A stretch of DNA of 64,000 bases, taken from NCBI GenBank assembly GCA_905250075.1, contig CAJNOP010000010.1, positions 4,069,371-4,133,370 of the forward strand, read 5' to 3'. The stretch's first letter is position 1. The number at the start of each line of letters is the position of its first letter. Positions 50,993 to 63,500 of the stretch are shown here, piece by piece. This DNA comes from Rotaria sp. Silwood1 (lineage: Eukaryota > Rotifera > Eurotatoria > Philodinida > Philodinidae). The position numbers were made by a program, and so were the translations under genes. The notes beneath the pieces were generated by a model. That model worked only from the letters and a program-made list of their open reading frames with translations. It was not told the DNA's origin and did no database searches.

Positions 50993-52229
50993 AATTAATT
51001 ATATTTAATAGAGATGAATTGAAAAACAAAAAAAAAAAGAACTGCATCCATGAAACTGTTCAAAGGTCATGACGACTAAGAACTTCATCCTTTTAAATCA
51101 TCAATAAGATGTCGCCAGATTTTGATTCAACAAACATTTTCTCCACTTACCTGTTCAGTATTGGAAATATCTTGTTGTATTGAATGATAGGTTTCGGAAT
51201 TGTGATCTGATTATTATTCCAATGAAGTGAGTCTATTCGAACATAAATTGAGTCCGTTCTTTAACAAAATATGAACGTCTGCTCAATCATCTAGCTCTAG
51301 TTTTCTGTATCAAGTATTTGCTCATAAAGATCAATCGAAAAAATAACATAATCGACATCAATGCACGGAGAATTTTGTGCTTTCTACTTCCACGACTTTC
51401 TCAAAGTACTTGTTGCTATCATTTATGAGAAAAGAAGCTAAACATATCGAACAACGTTGTTTTCTTAAGCGAGAATTCTCGTGCTGCCCGATGTAGCATT
51501 TAATTTTAAATAAAATGTTGTGACTACTAAGTTGAAGAATATAAACGATTAGATTGTACCAAAATAAAAAATAACAACCACATAAGCCGTCATACAAGAC
51601 ATTTGCCTCATTTTTATTTCATGATTATTCTCGTAAAAATATTTCTTCTAAAATTCTGAAACATAACTATATTGAAAAGATAGTGAATCTTTTGGCGTGC
51701 TTATCATTTGAGACAATCGTTGTTAGAAAAATTTTGCAATATTTTTCCGTTTTTTTTTGGCCATCATAACTAGACAATTTTGGCAGCAACAATATTTTAA
51801 AGATCATTTTAAGTTTCGTACTGAACGGTTACAAACTTATAGTCGCCTTTACATCGCATAGTTTCCTAACAGCGTGACATGATATCTCGGCATGATTTTT
51901 TGAATTTATTTCTTCTAAGTCTTTACGATTCAAAGAATAAAGTCAAACAATATCTCAAGATATTGACAATAAAATTCACCATAAAGAATATTTAAACTTT
52001 TGGCAGGACATACAAAACTTGATTCAATCATTCAAAATCTTTTTTTTTTCTATCAAAAAATTAGTTCATGTAGTTTTATTGTATTATTAAAAATAGGAAA
52101 AAATTACAAATCATTTTTCCATAAAGGTAAAAAAAAAGGGAAAGAGAAGAGGATTTGTGGAAATATCGGATTTATGTTTCGAAACTCATATCGAACCAAA
52201 AAAAAAGGAATTTTTTTTTTTCATTTAAA
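50993..52229. other. Intergenic between WDR31 and the TRPV-like gene
   Basis: Upstream region of WDR31 and 3' flank of the channel gene. AT-rich; no coding exon supported. Confidence 0.5.
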
Positions 52230-55200
52230 TTAATTATGTGTATTAGTATCAAATGAATTAAAACTATCTTGTGCATGTTGATTACGAAGCAAATCTTGTT
52301 TTGTTTTCGCTACAACATTTCCTCGCACGGATGAGTTTTGTTGTAAATTAGCTGCAGCTATTTTTGCTTTTGATTGTGTTGATAAACTTTCTGGTTCTAA
52401 ATGTTTTTGAAGTTGATGATAATAATCTATACGCATATTTTCAATTGCAAGCCGCTCATCAGACTTTAATAAAACAAAACTCATAAAATATTTTTCATTG
52501 TTTACAATAAAAGTACATACAGTTTGAATTAATCTTGTTACTAAAATTCTTGAACCATCAGGCATTTTTTTTGAATAATTTGATTGTTGAGCTAAACGTT
52601 CTTTTCGTGAAACAGATTGTTCAACAATTAACATAATTTTTGCCCATTGTCGGAGCCATTCTTTTTTTCGTTCATTTACCATTGCATATGTGTTACCCAT
52701 CACTAAATGCATTTTTTAAAATTAAAAAAAAAGAAATATATATATATATACATAAAGAATTACAACAACATACTAGCGATAAGCATATTAACAAGAAGTA
52801 CAGCTGCTGTAACAAGATAAGTTACAAAGCATATCTAAAATATGATGTTAACTATTTAAAAAGAAGGAGTTTTTTTTTTTATTATTTACTTTTCCAATAA
52901 GTTGAATACCAGTATTAGGATGTAAATAAAAATTTCTATATGCATCAGCAATTTGTTGAAGTGTAACACAAAACATTCGAAAAAATGTTTTTATAACTGT
53001 TGCAAAATCATTTTCACATTCAATTCGTACAAAAAGAACATGTAATGCTTGAGAAAATCCAACCATAAATACAAAAAATATTAAACAAAAACGTAATAAA
53101 TCACCCCGAATCATTGTATATATCATAACAACAAATGGACCAGTCGAACGAAAACCTCTAAACATAAAAAAAAAAATTCTACTTAATAATTATTCAAATT
53201 TAAAATTTTTATATTACCGGCAAAAAAAGAAAAAATATGGTGCTCGAGTAAGTATAGAATAAGTACAAAGTATATCATCAAGAGCAATAGAACATGTAAA
53301 TCTAGCTGGCACCAATGCTACTGTTAATAAACAAGAAAAAAGAAATAAAACTCTTGTTGGATCATTAACATAAATAAAATAATCTAATTTAAAATGTTGA
53401 TAAGATAATTCACGTATTGTTATTATGAGATACATAAACGAGCCCAGAACGCTCAATCCATCGAGAACATTAAGAGCCTAATAAGAAAGAAAAAAAATCA
53501 ATTGAAATATAAATCCTTTTTATTTTTCGATTTCTTACTAATGCTGTTGGTTCGAATTGACGTTTTTTTGGAATATTTTTCATAATCATACTCATACTTA
53601 TGTTTGTACGATTCTTATTATCAAATAAATTTGTTTGCCATAAAAAGTTTGTATAATGACATTTACATTCTGGACGATCAGCTATTATGGATTTCAGTTT
53701 ATTTTCTTCTTTATCAATTATTTCATGAACAATACATGATGGTGGAACACGATAATAACCACGAACAATCAATGCAAGTAAACAGATAGTAAAATAAAAT
53801 ACAAAAATACCCATACGTTGAAAAAATCTTTGAAAAGAAAAATCAATACATCTTATTTTTAATGAAAAATATTGTTACTTGAATTTTATAAATGTTCGCC
53901 ATTTTTCATTTAATAATTGAACAATCAAACCATCCATCATATCTAAATGACCAGCTGATTCCTATAAAGAAAAAAGCTTAGTTTTGCATAGCCTATACAC
54001 ATTTAATAAATAAAGGCATTGCATATACTGATTTAATCTTCACATCTAAACAATGTCCATATATGCCATTTTCGTTTCAGAATTTTCTATCTTAGGATTT
54101 ATGAAAAAAGAGAGTTTAGGGAAATTCATGGATTTACATTGTCAAAATCATTTATATCTCGTTTGGCGTTTGCTGTAACAAAGTGATATAATGAATTTAA
54201 AAATTATCCAAGTTTTTGACTAGTACAAACTATAGAGATTAATTTTCTATGATTATTTGTTATATATGAGAGAATATACTTCAGATTGTTAGAAAAATCT
54301 TCGATTTTGCCTGAGTTATGCATCCATCAATTATTCTTTTTCTACTTACTCCTCGTACAATAATATTAAGTGCACTAGTATCATTCAATGATCCATCTTT
54401 TCCAATCGTATCAATATCATCTAATGGATAACCAGCACATGTTACATTTCCATATTGCCAATAGACAATACGAGTTTTCTGTAGAATATGATCAAACATC
54501 TAAATCAAATCCGAAACATTATTTTCATAAAAAAAAAAGAAATAAACGATACGAATTTTCTTACATCTTTATGGGCTTTAACAGCAGCTAGTGTTAATGG
54601 CGTTAAACCTTGACGATTTTTAATATCTAAGGATGCACCTAATTCACAAAGTAAATCAACCATTTGCTATTCAAAATAAAAATAATTAATAAAATGAAAT
54701 AAACAAACAATTAAACACTAACAATCCTATTATAGATAACACACATATGTAAAGCAGTATTTCCATTTGAATCTTGACAATTTGTATCAGCTCCTTTAGC
54801 AATTAATAATCTAACAGATTCTTCTTGTTGTAGAACAGCCGCAAATGAAAGTGGATATTCACCAAAATAACAATAACCTTCATAATCTGTTGCTACACTT
54901 ACATCTGGACATTCTTTTGTTACATTATCCACTCTAAAAATGATATTAAATAAACTGATTATTATTTTGTCTTATCATACCGACTCGATTTTTGATCTTC
55001 TGGTGAAAAAAATTTTCCACAACAACGTTGTGTAAAATCTACACCAGCGTCCAGCAAAAATTTCACTGTTGCTGGTTCTTCATTTACAATAGCAATATGA
55101 AGAACATTTTCACCTTTAATTAAAAAAAACAAATGAAATAATTAAATAAACTAAAAATGAAATGTTCTATTCAATTTAATCAACCATAATATTCATCACC

Positions 55201-55863
55201 CATATATAAATCATCAATCATTTTTGGATAATGTCTTAAAAGTCTTTTAGCTAAAGCTGTATGAACAGGACTTGATGATAAAAAACATAGATGAAGTATT
55301 TGTTCACCAACACCACCACGTTGATCAAGATCCCAACAAACATGTTTTGCTTCTTCTCCTAGATTTTTTTAAAAATAAATGATACATATTAGAAATTTCT
55401 TTTTTATTCATTTATTTTTTTAAATAACCGTTTGCTTGTTCTTCTTCAAGGGGTTTAGCTGTTGAAACGATATTTTTAACTTTAGTAAATGTATTATTTC
55501 GTCGTCGAACAATTTCACTAATTGTTACCTGAAAAAAAACGATATTTTAAATAATAAAGTCTGAAATTTTTTTTTTTCTATCCACCAATTTTCCTTCGCC
55601 ATCATTATAAAGAAATCTTGGAATATGTTCACGTATAAGTGCATCAATTTGTGTATAATCTTTTGTACGATTCGCAACACGCATAACTTCAACAAATTCA
55701 CCACCACCCTAAATATGGATTTTTTTTCGTGTTAAATATCAATATAATAAAGAAGATATATATTCACTGTCATATCAACAAAACGATAAAGTTCAGGTCC
55801 CTGTCCACCTGAATTTATTTGAGCTTTAACGCCAGAAGCAACTTCCGATGTTGTATTACCCAT
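52230..55863 (-). CDS. TRPV-type cation channel (Nanchung/Inactive/OSM-9-like)
   Basis: Fifteen exons are predicted on the minus strand: 55863-55768, 55708-55586, 55528-55429, 55358-55185, 55113-54981, 54933-54723, 54666-54565, 54499-54350, 53961-53879, 53827-53539, 53477-53218, 53157-52890, 52834-52774, 52702-52521 and 52463-52230, giving 821 residues. The N-terminal half holds about six ankyrin repeats (residues 110-360), including [18 protein letters not shown] and [16 protein letters not shown], which are signature blocks of TRPV channels. Six membrane segments follow: S1 near [17 protein letters not shown]5 near [14 protein letters not shown] (596-609) and S6 near [19 protein letters not shown], then the TRP helix [15 protein letters not shown]. 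It should be a plasma-membrane cation channel used in mechanical, chemical or osmotic sensing, as in invertebrate TRPV proteins. The pore loop reads [12 protein letters not shown] (636-647), without the acidic residue expected near the filter. Intron 14 (57 bp) is a multiple of three and open, so retention would add 19 residues. Introns are mostly 45-66 bp. Confidence 0.85.
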
Positions 55864-57200
55864 ACAAGATTGTTAGTGAAATAAACGACTGACGATGATT
55901 ATGATTGAGTTGAAATATTCAATTGAACGTTAGTTTTCATCGATGTTGACGGAAAAAGAAAAAAAGAAAGAAAAACTCTTATTTGGCCGTAATTGGAACG
56001 AGTGCCGTTTTATGTTATATAAAAAATTGAAGAAACGGAAAGTTGCATGAAGAAAAATTTTGCCTGTTATATAAACGGTTAAAGGAAATAGTGAGTGATC
56101 GATTAGAATTGCTTATTAACGTTTAATGAGAGAATGGTGTTTCTCATAGAAAAGAAAAAGTTTATTTTAAAAATAGAAAAACTAAAACCATATGTTTATC
56201 GAGTTATATGCGAAATATTTATTTTTCTTATCATAACAATATAAAGTTTCAAATATTTTTTATTGATTTTATTTCGTCAATGATAATAAAAAGAAAAGTT
56301 ATAATGCATTTTTGTAAATATTGATTTGGCTTTATTCGGCTAGAATGTTTGTTGATGTGTCAATCGAAGATCTTGAATTGTTCTGTAGAATTCATATAGA
56401 ATCGATAATTAATACGAAGTATTGTGTATGAAAATGAACTATACAAATATTCTCAAGAATTTCTAAAAATCAACCAGCCATTAGATTTCTGCTGAAAATC
56501 AATTAAAAGATATAAACTATTCATGAAACAAAAGATTGTATTTCTTGTCTTTTTTCCGAGAACTTTTATACAAAATCATTATTTAAAAAGCTTCCTACAA
56601 TGATTACCGATAATAAATTGTTCTTTTCAATAAAGCATAATGATCAATATTGTATTGAGTAGCGTGAGTTCCGACATTAGTTCGAGAACAAAAAATCACG
56701 CGACTCGTGTGAGTACTGAAAACGTTGATCTTTCTATCACTAATGAGCAACATTTTATTGATGAGGTCACAATAATTTAGATTCTGATAGACGATTTTCG
56801 TAATAGAATGATAAAAAATTCTAAGTCTAATTTGAACAAAGAACCTGTTGAAATACGTTTCTGTGCCACTAAACATTCTTCTATATAAGATAGCTGGAAC
56901 TCGTTTGTAACTTGCTGTACTCTTTTATTTGTTCTGTCACTGTATTGCACTTGTGAGGACTACATTTGAAAGCATATAAAAGAAAAATTGTAAACATTTT
57001 ATTCTTATAGAGAAAATCACAGAAATGCATAAGTCGAGTGGACATTTTTGTTCATTAATTTATGGTCTGATAGAACTTGACGAACTAGTTTCAAATGTAT
57101 ATTTTTTTATTTCAATTTGACCACTGTTTGACTGAAAATGCAGCATTGCCAATTATGGACTTGCTTTTTTGTTTTACAAAAAGCGTCAAATTTCAATTGC
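55864..57200. other. Intergenic upstream of the TRPV-like gene
   Basis: Presumed promoter region of the channel gene. AT-rich, no clear motif, no coding exon supported. Confidence 0.5.
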
Positions 57201-57983
57201 AATGCTGTCCAATACAGATGGGTTCAATATGTCTTATAGCACTTGTTTGTAAGTATCATTGTAAGTCAATATAGTTTTTTGTAATAAGAGATAGAAGTTA
57301 GTGTTTTATTTCGTTAAAATCCCTAGACCATGAGCTACAAAAGTGCATATGTAGTTTTTTAAATTCTATTTTACTGTTGCAAAAATCGAGTTTTTTGTTG
57401 TTCGGTGGCAAAATCAGACAAATGTGTGGAAAATATGTTTGTATTTAGTGACTTTTTATTATCATGATCTATTGGTTAAATAGCGAGATAGATAGTATAT
57501 TGAGTATTAACATCAAAAATCGTATTGATTTATATATGTTTTAGTAAAAACTATTTCAGATCGAAAATACATCAGTAATTAGCCTTAGGTCCATCTTATG
57601 AAACTTTAGCCACTGGTCTTTCAAGGGTCGGTTTTTCGCAGAAAAAGAAAACTCTTAAAATATATATGATTTAATATAGTTTTTAATGCTAATGCTGAAT
57701 ATGCTATCTGTTGTGCTTTTTAACTAATGAGCTATGACAATAAAAATCACTATCAACGAATGCATTTTTCACTTGTTTGTCTGGTTTTGCCATTGAATAA
57801 AGAACAAACTCAATTTTCTCAACAATAAAACAGAATCTAAAAGACTAAAAAGGTACTTTTGTAACTCATGATTTAACGATCTTGATGAGATATAAGACTT
57901 CTGTTTCTGTATCTTGTTACAAAAATACTTACAAATAAGTGCTAATGACGTATGATTGAACTAAGTATATCAGACAGGATTTT
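57201..57983. repeat. Giant imperfect palindrome of about 780 bp
   Basis: The left half (57201-57590) matches the reverse complement of the right half (57595-57983) over almost its whole length, with its centre near 57592. Matching blocks include TTTGTCTG followed by TTTTGCCA (rc of 57400-57424; plus 57776-57792), CTTACAAA followed by AAGTGCTA near the outer ends, TTTAAC and AATAAAAA-TCACTA blocks midway, and the ATATATA-rich inner part. Identity appears uneven, perhaps 60-80% by eye. No transposase or conserved gene lies inside. It could be a decayed foldback element, a MITE with very long arms, or an old inverted duplication. Confidence 0.75.
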
Positions 57984-60526
57984 TTAAAAATTTATTTTAG
58001 CCAATTCTAATCAAAGAACATCTTTCTATTCATTTTTTTAATGCTGATTTGGAATAAAATGTTTTCAAAAATTTTGCAAAATAAGCATTGTTGCAATTCA
58101 ACATTTTCTTTAGAGAAAGCCAATGCATGATTACAAATACGACATTCTTATTTATTTCAAATTTTTAATTTTTTTTTTATACCTAAACAACGGTTGAATT
58201 AAGGTGAAAACTATACCATTTCGTGGACCAGTTCATAAAGCTCTATCAGACCACATGTAAATCAATGAGAAAAATCCACAGTATTTTGTAAATAAGAAAG
58301 ACCAACTCTTGAAAGATTTACGTCGATAAAAAAAAACAAGATCGTTTTCTCATTTGTTTGATACTAATAAACATATTATAAAAGTTTCTTTTTTCATTTT
58401 TTTAAATAACATACAGCCTCAAAAAGATGTTGTCACTGCAACATCGATGCAATACATCAACATAACACTACGTAGTTAAACTACGGTTTGATTATAGTGT
58501 TCGAAAAATTCTATTTATCGAGCTAGACAGCAATATGAATCACGTCAATACCAACTGTTGTTATAATATAATTGCAAAATGACAAGTTGTCAGCATTGTT
58601 TATACATTTATTGATCTCGATTTATACATCAGTTTTATAATCAACATTAAAAAAAAACAAGATTTCTATCATTTTTTTTTCTGGAATATTTGATCTCATG
58701 AAGATTTCTTTTGTTCATGATACGTTACCTTAAGAAATCTCAAAGCAATGGGTTCAAAAACCTAACTCAATGAACTCTATTGATGTAAGTGACGATGCAT
58801 CAGTTTAAAATGCGATTTAATTCGATCAATCCTTCATATTGCGAACAATTCATCGATAATACTTTTGAACTAAAATAAAAAAAAACGTTGACCAACTGAC
58901 ACAGAAATATCGTTGTCGTCAATCGATTAAGAGACAGATGTCTCATTGTTTTTCTTCATTCAATAATATTAACATTAAACTTGACTCCGAACAATCCGTG
59001 TGTAATTAACTCTCAGTTTCATGTACCATGATCAAGTTATCTTGTAGAAAAATTTTAATCAATGAATTGAAAACAAAAGAAAGTTTGCTACCTAGTAATA
59101 ATTTGTAATGCATCAGTAGAAATGATAAGATTTCTTTTCAGTTCGTTTAGCAAACTATTGTTAATTTCAATTTGATAGATAAATTACTTGTCATCACATT
59201 TGATCGAACGATGTTGTCTACTCGTTTCGCTAACATTCGTAAATGTTAGCTATCATCAAATAGAGAAGAAAAAAAAAAGTTCTCTTTTTGATGCATTCCG
59301 TATGTTATATCAAGCAAAGAACATTAACAATCATCTTTGATCCGTAGACACAGCGTTCACTAATGATAATGACTCACAACTGGATGCTTTTGATCAATTG
59401 TATATGGTTGGAAACATTTCCTAATAGAAACAAATGATGACATGGACTATATCATTTATAACTTAAACTTAAATAGTTCAGTAAATCTCAACAGATGGTT
59501 GAATTCATGCTTGATTAAATATTTAATGATCTGTGAAATAGCAAATAAATATCCTTTGGTCGAAATAGTTATACATAATGACGAGAAGTTTATAAAAAAA
59601 ATCCAATGAAATTATGAAAATGATTCATCCAGCAAATCAATCTAATTTGCCTACGTCCTATCATATCAATGATCATGTCTATGAAAACATAGACAAGTAC
59701 CCAAAAATGCTCGTTTCGTATAAAAAAAAAACAAAAATAACTTCCGTTCAATGATCCTGACTCAGTTATTTCGTAGAACATGATTGATTTAAAATTTTGA
59801 CGAAACAGATGAATAATCAAAAATATTATTGTTTAAAAAAGTATGTTGAATACAAAACAACTTTGATCAACTATGAGTCATTCTATTCGTCATTTTTTAG
59901 TTTCGTAAGAGTGAGTTGTCATAGAGAGAAAAAAAAATTTCAATGATCTTTACTTTGTTGAAAATAAATATACAATAAATAGAATGAAAGAGAAATTTTT
60001 TATGCTTGCCGATGCACGTGAATACACGTAGAATTTCCTGTGAATTTGATCTTCTTCTTTCCTCTTATTGTAATTACAACTTGTTGAATCAATAAATATA
60101 AAGAGGAATGACTTCTCTATTCATAGAGCTTATTGTTTGGAATACTACCGATGAATTCATATGACATTTTGAAGGAAAGAGAACTATTCGATTAGTATTT
60201 ATTTAACACATTCATCCTACTTTCGGATGATTAGTGTTCAATCATAGTATTAATTAAATTAAATATTTTAAATTATTCTCCTTTCGTTGTTAAATGAATC
60301 GATTTGTTTGAAAAATCGAACAAAAAAAAAAAAAACTTTTTTTTTGTGTCATGGAACAAAAGAAAAGATAGTAATCAACAATCTTCACTAGAAAGTCAAT
60401 TAAGATTAAAAAATAAAAATAGATAACAACAGAAACTATACAGAAAAAGAAAGAAGAATAAGGCGTTAATATGGAAAGAACAAAAAAGAGAAAGAAAATT
60501 ACAAATTAATAAGGAAATACTCATTA
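57984..60526. other. Intergenic with small inverted repeats
   Basis: AT-rich. Nested inverted repeats lie at 58464-58501 (AACACTA pairing with TAGTGTT, around CGTAGTT-A-AACTACG), and a perfect 9-bp hairpin GCTAACATT/AATGTTAGC lies near 59228-59249. No gene supported. Confidence 0.5.
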
Positions 60527-63500
60527 TCATCCATTTGTTTGACTTGAATATTTATACTAGAAAAGAAATCAATTTAATTGATATTAAAAAAAAAAAAGAA
60601 AAGAAGAAACAAACCATCTGTTCTTGTAATAATTTGATTGTTTGTTTATCTTGTTCTTTTTCTTTACGTAATGTTGCTATTTCCTTAAATAAAAATTTTC
60701 TTAGATGAAAAAATCGATCAATTTTTTATTTTTTCATACTTTAAGTAAATCATCATAAGAAGAATGTTCATCGATTCCATTACGAACATTTCCATCGGCA
60801 AGACTTGTTGAAAAACGTCTTGAACTCATCATAGGATCATGATATTCATGAATTGAACCAATCATTGAATCCTAAAATATTCTTGGGATCTGTTTTTTTT
60901 TCTTTCTGAATTTCTTCAAAATAATACTAACTGTCATATTAGCACCATCGGAATGTTTAAGTAATCGATCAAGTTGATGAAGAATTGTTTTAACAACCAT
61001 AACATCTTTCATAACTTGTCGATAAGATTCAATATCCATTGTTATTTGTTCAGCATCTTCAAGCGGTGGTAAATAATTTGGCGGTGGTTTTAATGAAACT
61101 GAACGTGTCAATAATCTTCTACAAATAAAAATGTTTTTCTTTTGACATATATATAAATCAATAAGGATGAATATTTAGTTTTCTTACCGATTTTGTTCAT
61201 TATCAATATTATGATCCATTCGATTACTTAATCGATTTAATTCATCAAGTGATTCACGTAAACTAGCATTTGTTTTATCATTTGTATTTGTTGAACATTT
61301 AGCTATAGTAGTTGAACGATGTTCTTTTGATGTTGGTTGATAATGAGGAACATTTGGTTTCGCTGGTGTAACAGATATTGTTTTAGTTTGTTGTTTATTT
61401 GTTTCATTTGAAAATGAAGCTAATGAATGTGAATCTATTCGATCACTTAAATAAACAATAAAAAAAATTCAGTCTCTTCAGTATTTTTTCATGGGAATAA
61501 ATCAGGCATTGGCTTCAGTCAACAGTATTAGCATACCACAAAAGACAACATAAAATAGTCAAATAATCATGTAAAACATATACAGGAAAAAAAAAAAGAA
61601 AAACATTCTTCGTATATTTTTTTTTTCTTTCTTCTTATATAGATTCTAATGTATATGAAAGAAAAAAATAATAATATCTTACTTTTTACTGGTAGAATCT
61701 ATAGTTAGTGTATCATCAAAATCACACATTAAATCGTCTGATTTCAGACTACAATTATCATCTTCAAGTAATGTATCTTGATTCAATACATCTGAAATAG
61801 CTGATGCGGCGGATAGCATGCTAATAGCTCGTTGTCGATGTCTATTCCCTTGAGAAAGATGTGCAGATGGAGGTTGATTGGAAGTAGATTTAACATTTGC
61901 ATATGTTGAATCATTATGATGAGATGAAGGTATTTCTGGAGGTATTACTGCTTTTAAATCATGGTTCTATTTTAAATTAAAAAAAAAAGGTTGTTTTCCT
62001 ATGCTGAAAGTTATCTTATTATTTTTTACTAGATTATTCGTTGTTGAAGATATTGATGATGATGATTGTTTATTTTCTTGGTTAATAACCAATGTCTTAG
62101 GTGATTGAATTGAGTTAGCTACAGGTGAACCATTAGCTGTTGATAGTGGAGTATGACGTGTAAAGAAATTCATACGTTTTTGTGTTCTATAACGATCACG
62201 TATAGCATTTACATCAGTTTTGATTATTGTCGTTGTTGTTGTTGTTGTTGCTGCTGTAGTCTGGGATGATAATGGACCAGAAGAAGGATGTGGAGGAGAA
62301 GCAATAGATGATGATGAAGATGTCGCAGAAGTTCGTGATGGTGTTCTTGAACGCATAAGGCTAGTTGCTGTTGGAGCTTGAATAGTTGATTTAACATTTG
62401 ATTTTAATATTGATGAATCTCCTTGACGAGGAGATTTTAATATTTTAGGTTTAGAAGTAGTGTTATTATTTGTTGTTGTTGCTGTTGTTGTTGTTGATGA
62501 TGATGATGGATTAGATCGATTTGATGTTGGTTTTGATATTGTTTGAGCTTTTGCCAAACGTTGAGAAGAAAGCGAGGATGATGATGAATTAGCGCTGATA
62601 TGTGATGTTGGACTAATCGAACGACTACGTGATGCAAATGTTGAGGCTTGGGCTTGATGTAATCCGGGTGCAGTTGGCCGTGGTATAAAACCAAAACGTG
62701 TAGCCATTGTAGTCGGTGGTGATGGACGATTTGTTATTGACATTGGTCTAATAGAACCTAAAAAACGAACATGTCTATGTATTATGCATAACTGTCTGTC
62801 AACTGAAAAAAAAGGTAGCTACAATAGAATGAAGCAAGAAAAAAAGTGTTGATTCGATAAACGTATAAATTTTTTGTTCGTTCGCTATCGATCTTATGTT
62901 TTTTTTTGTCTACACATTTTTGTCACCATTATTCGATGAGGAAGCATAGCATTAGAAGAAAAAGAATGAGCGAACAACACTGCGAAAAAACAGCATAGAA
63001 AAAAAAAAGCTCGTTGTTATTTGCTGGCAAGAAGCAGAATTATATTTTTTTCCTCTCTATGATTCATATGCGAGCACCCACGGGGCCGCTCTGCTTAATA
63101 CATACATAAACAGTGACTTTTTTCTTTCTTTCTTTCTTTCTTTAGATAGACAAAGAAAAGAATGACCCATGCTTCGGGTATAAATGGAATAGGTGTACAA
63201 CTGTTCTATTCACAGAACTGTGTATGTATATATAGATATTGATACGAAAAAAAAGCCATACTATCGTTAATACTCGCGTGTCCAACTGCCATACAATTGC
63301 TATTAAAGAATATGAGTAAATCAACACTTCGAGAGAATAGGAAAAAATGATGGAGAAAGAGAAAAAAAAAGAAGTATATGGAAATATGAGACACTAAACA
63401 GATTCGTCTCTGTAATCTTAACAAGATGCCTGTGATATTGATAACATTTGCATGTATGAGAGAAAGATATGTCGGTCTAATGAAAATATACAACAGAATA

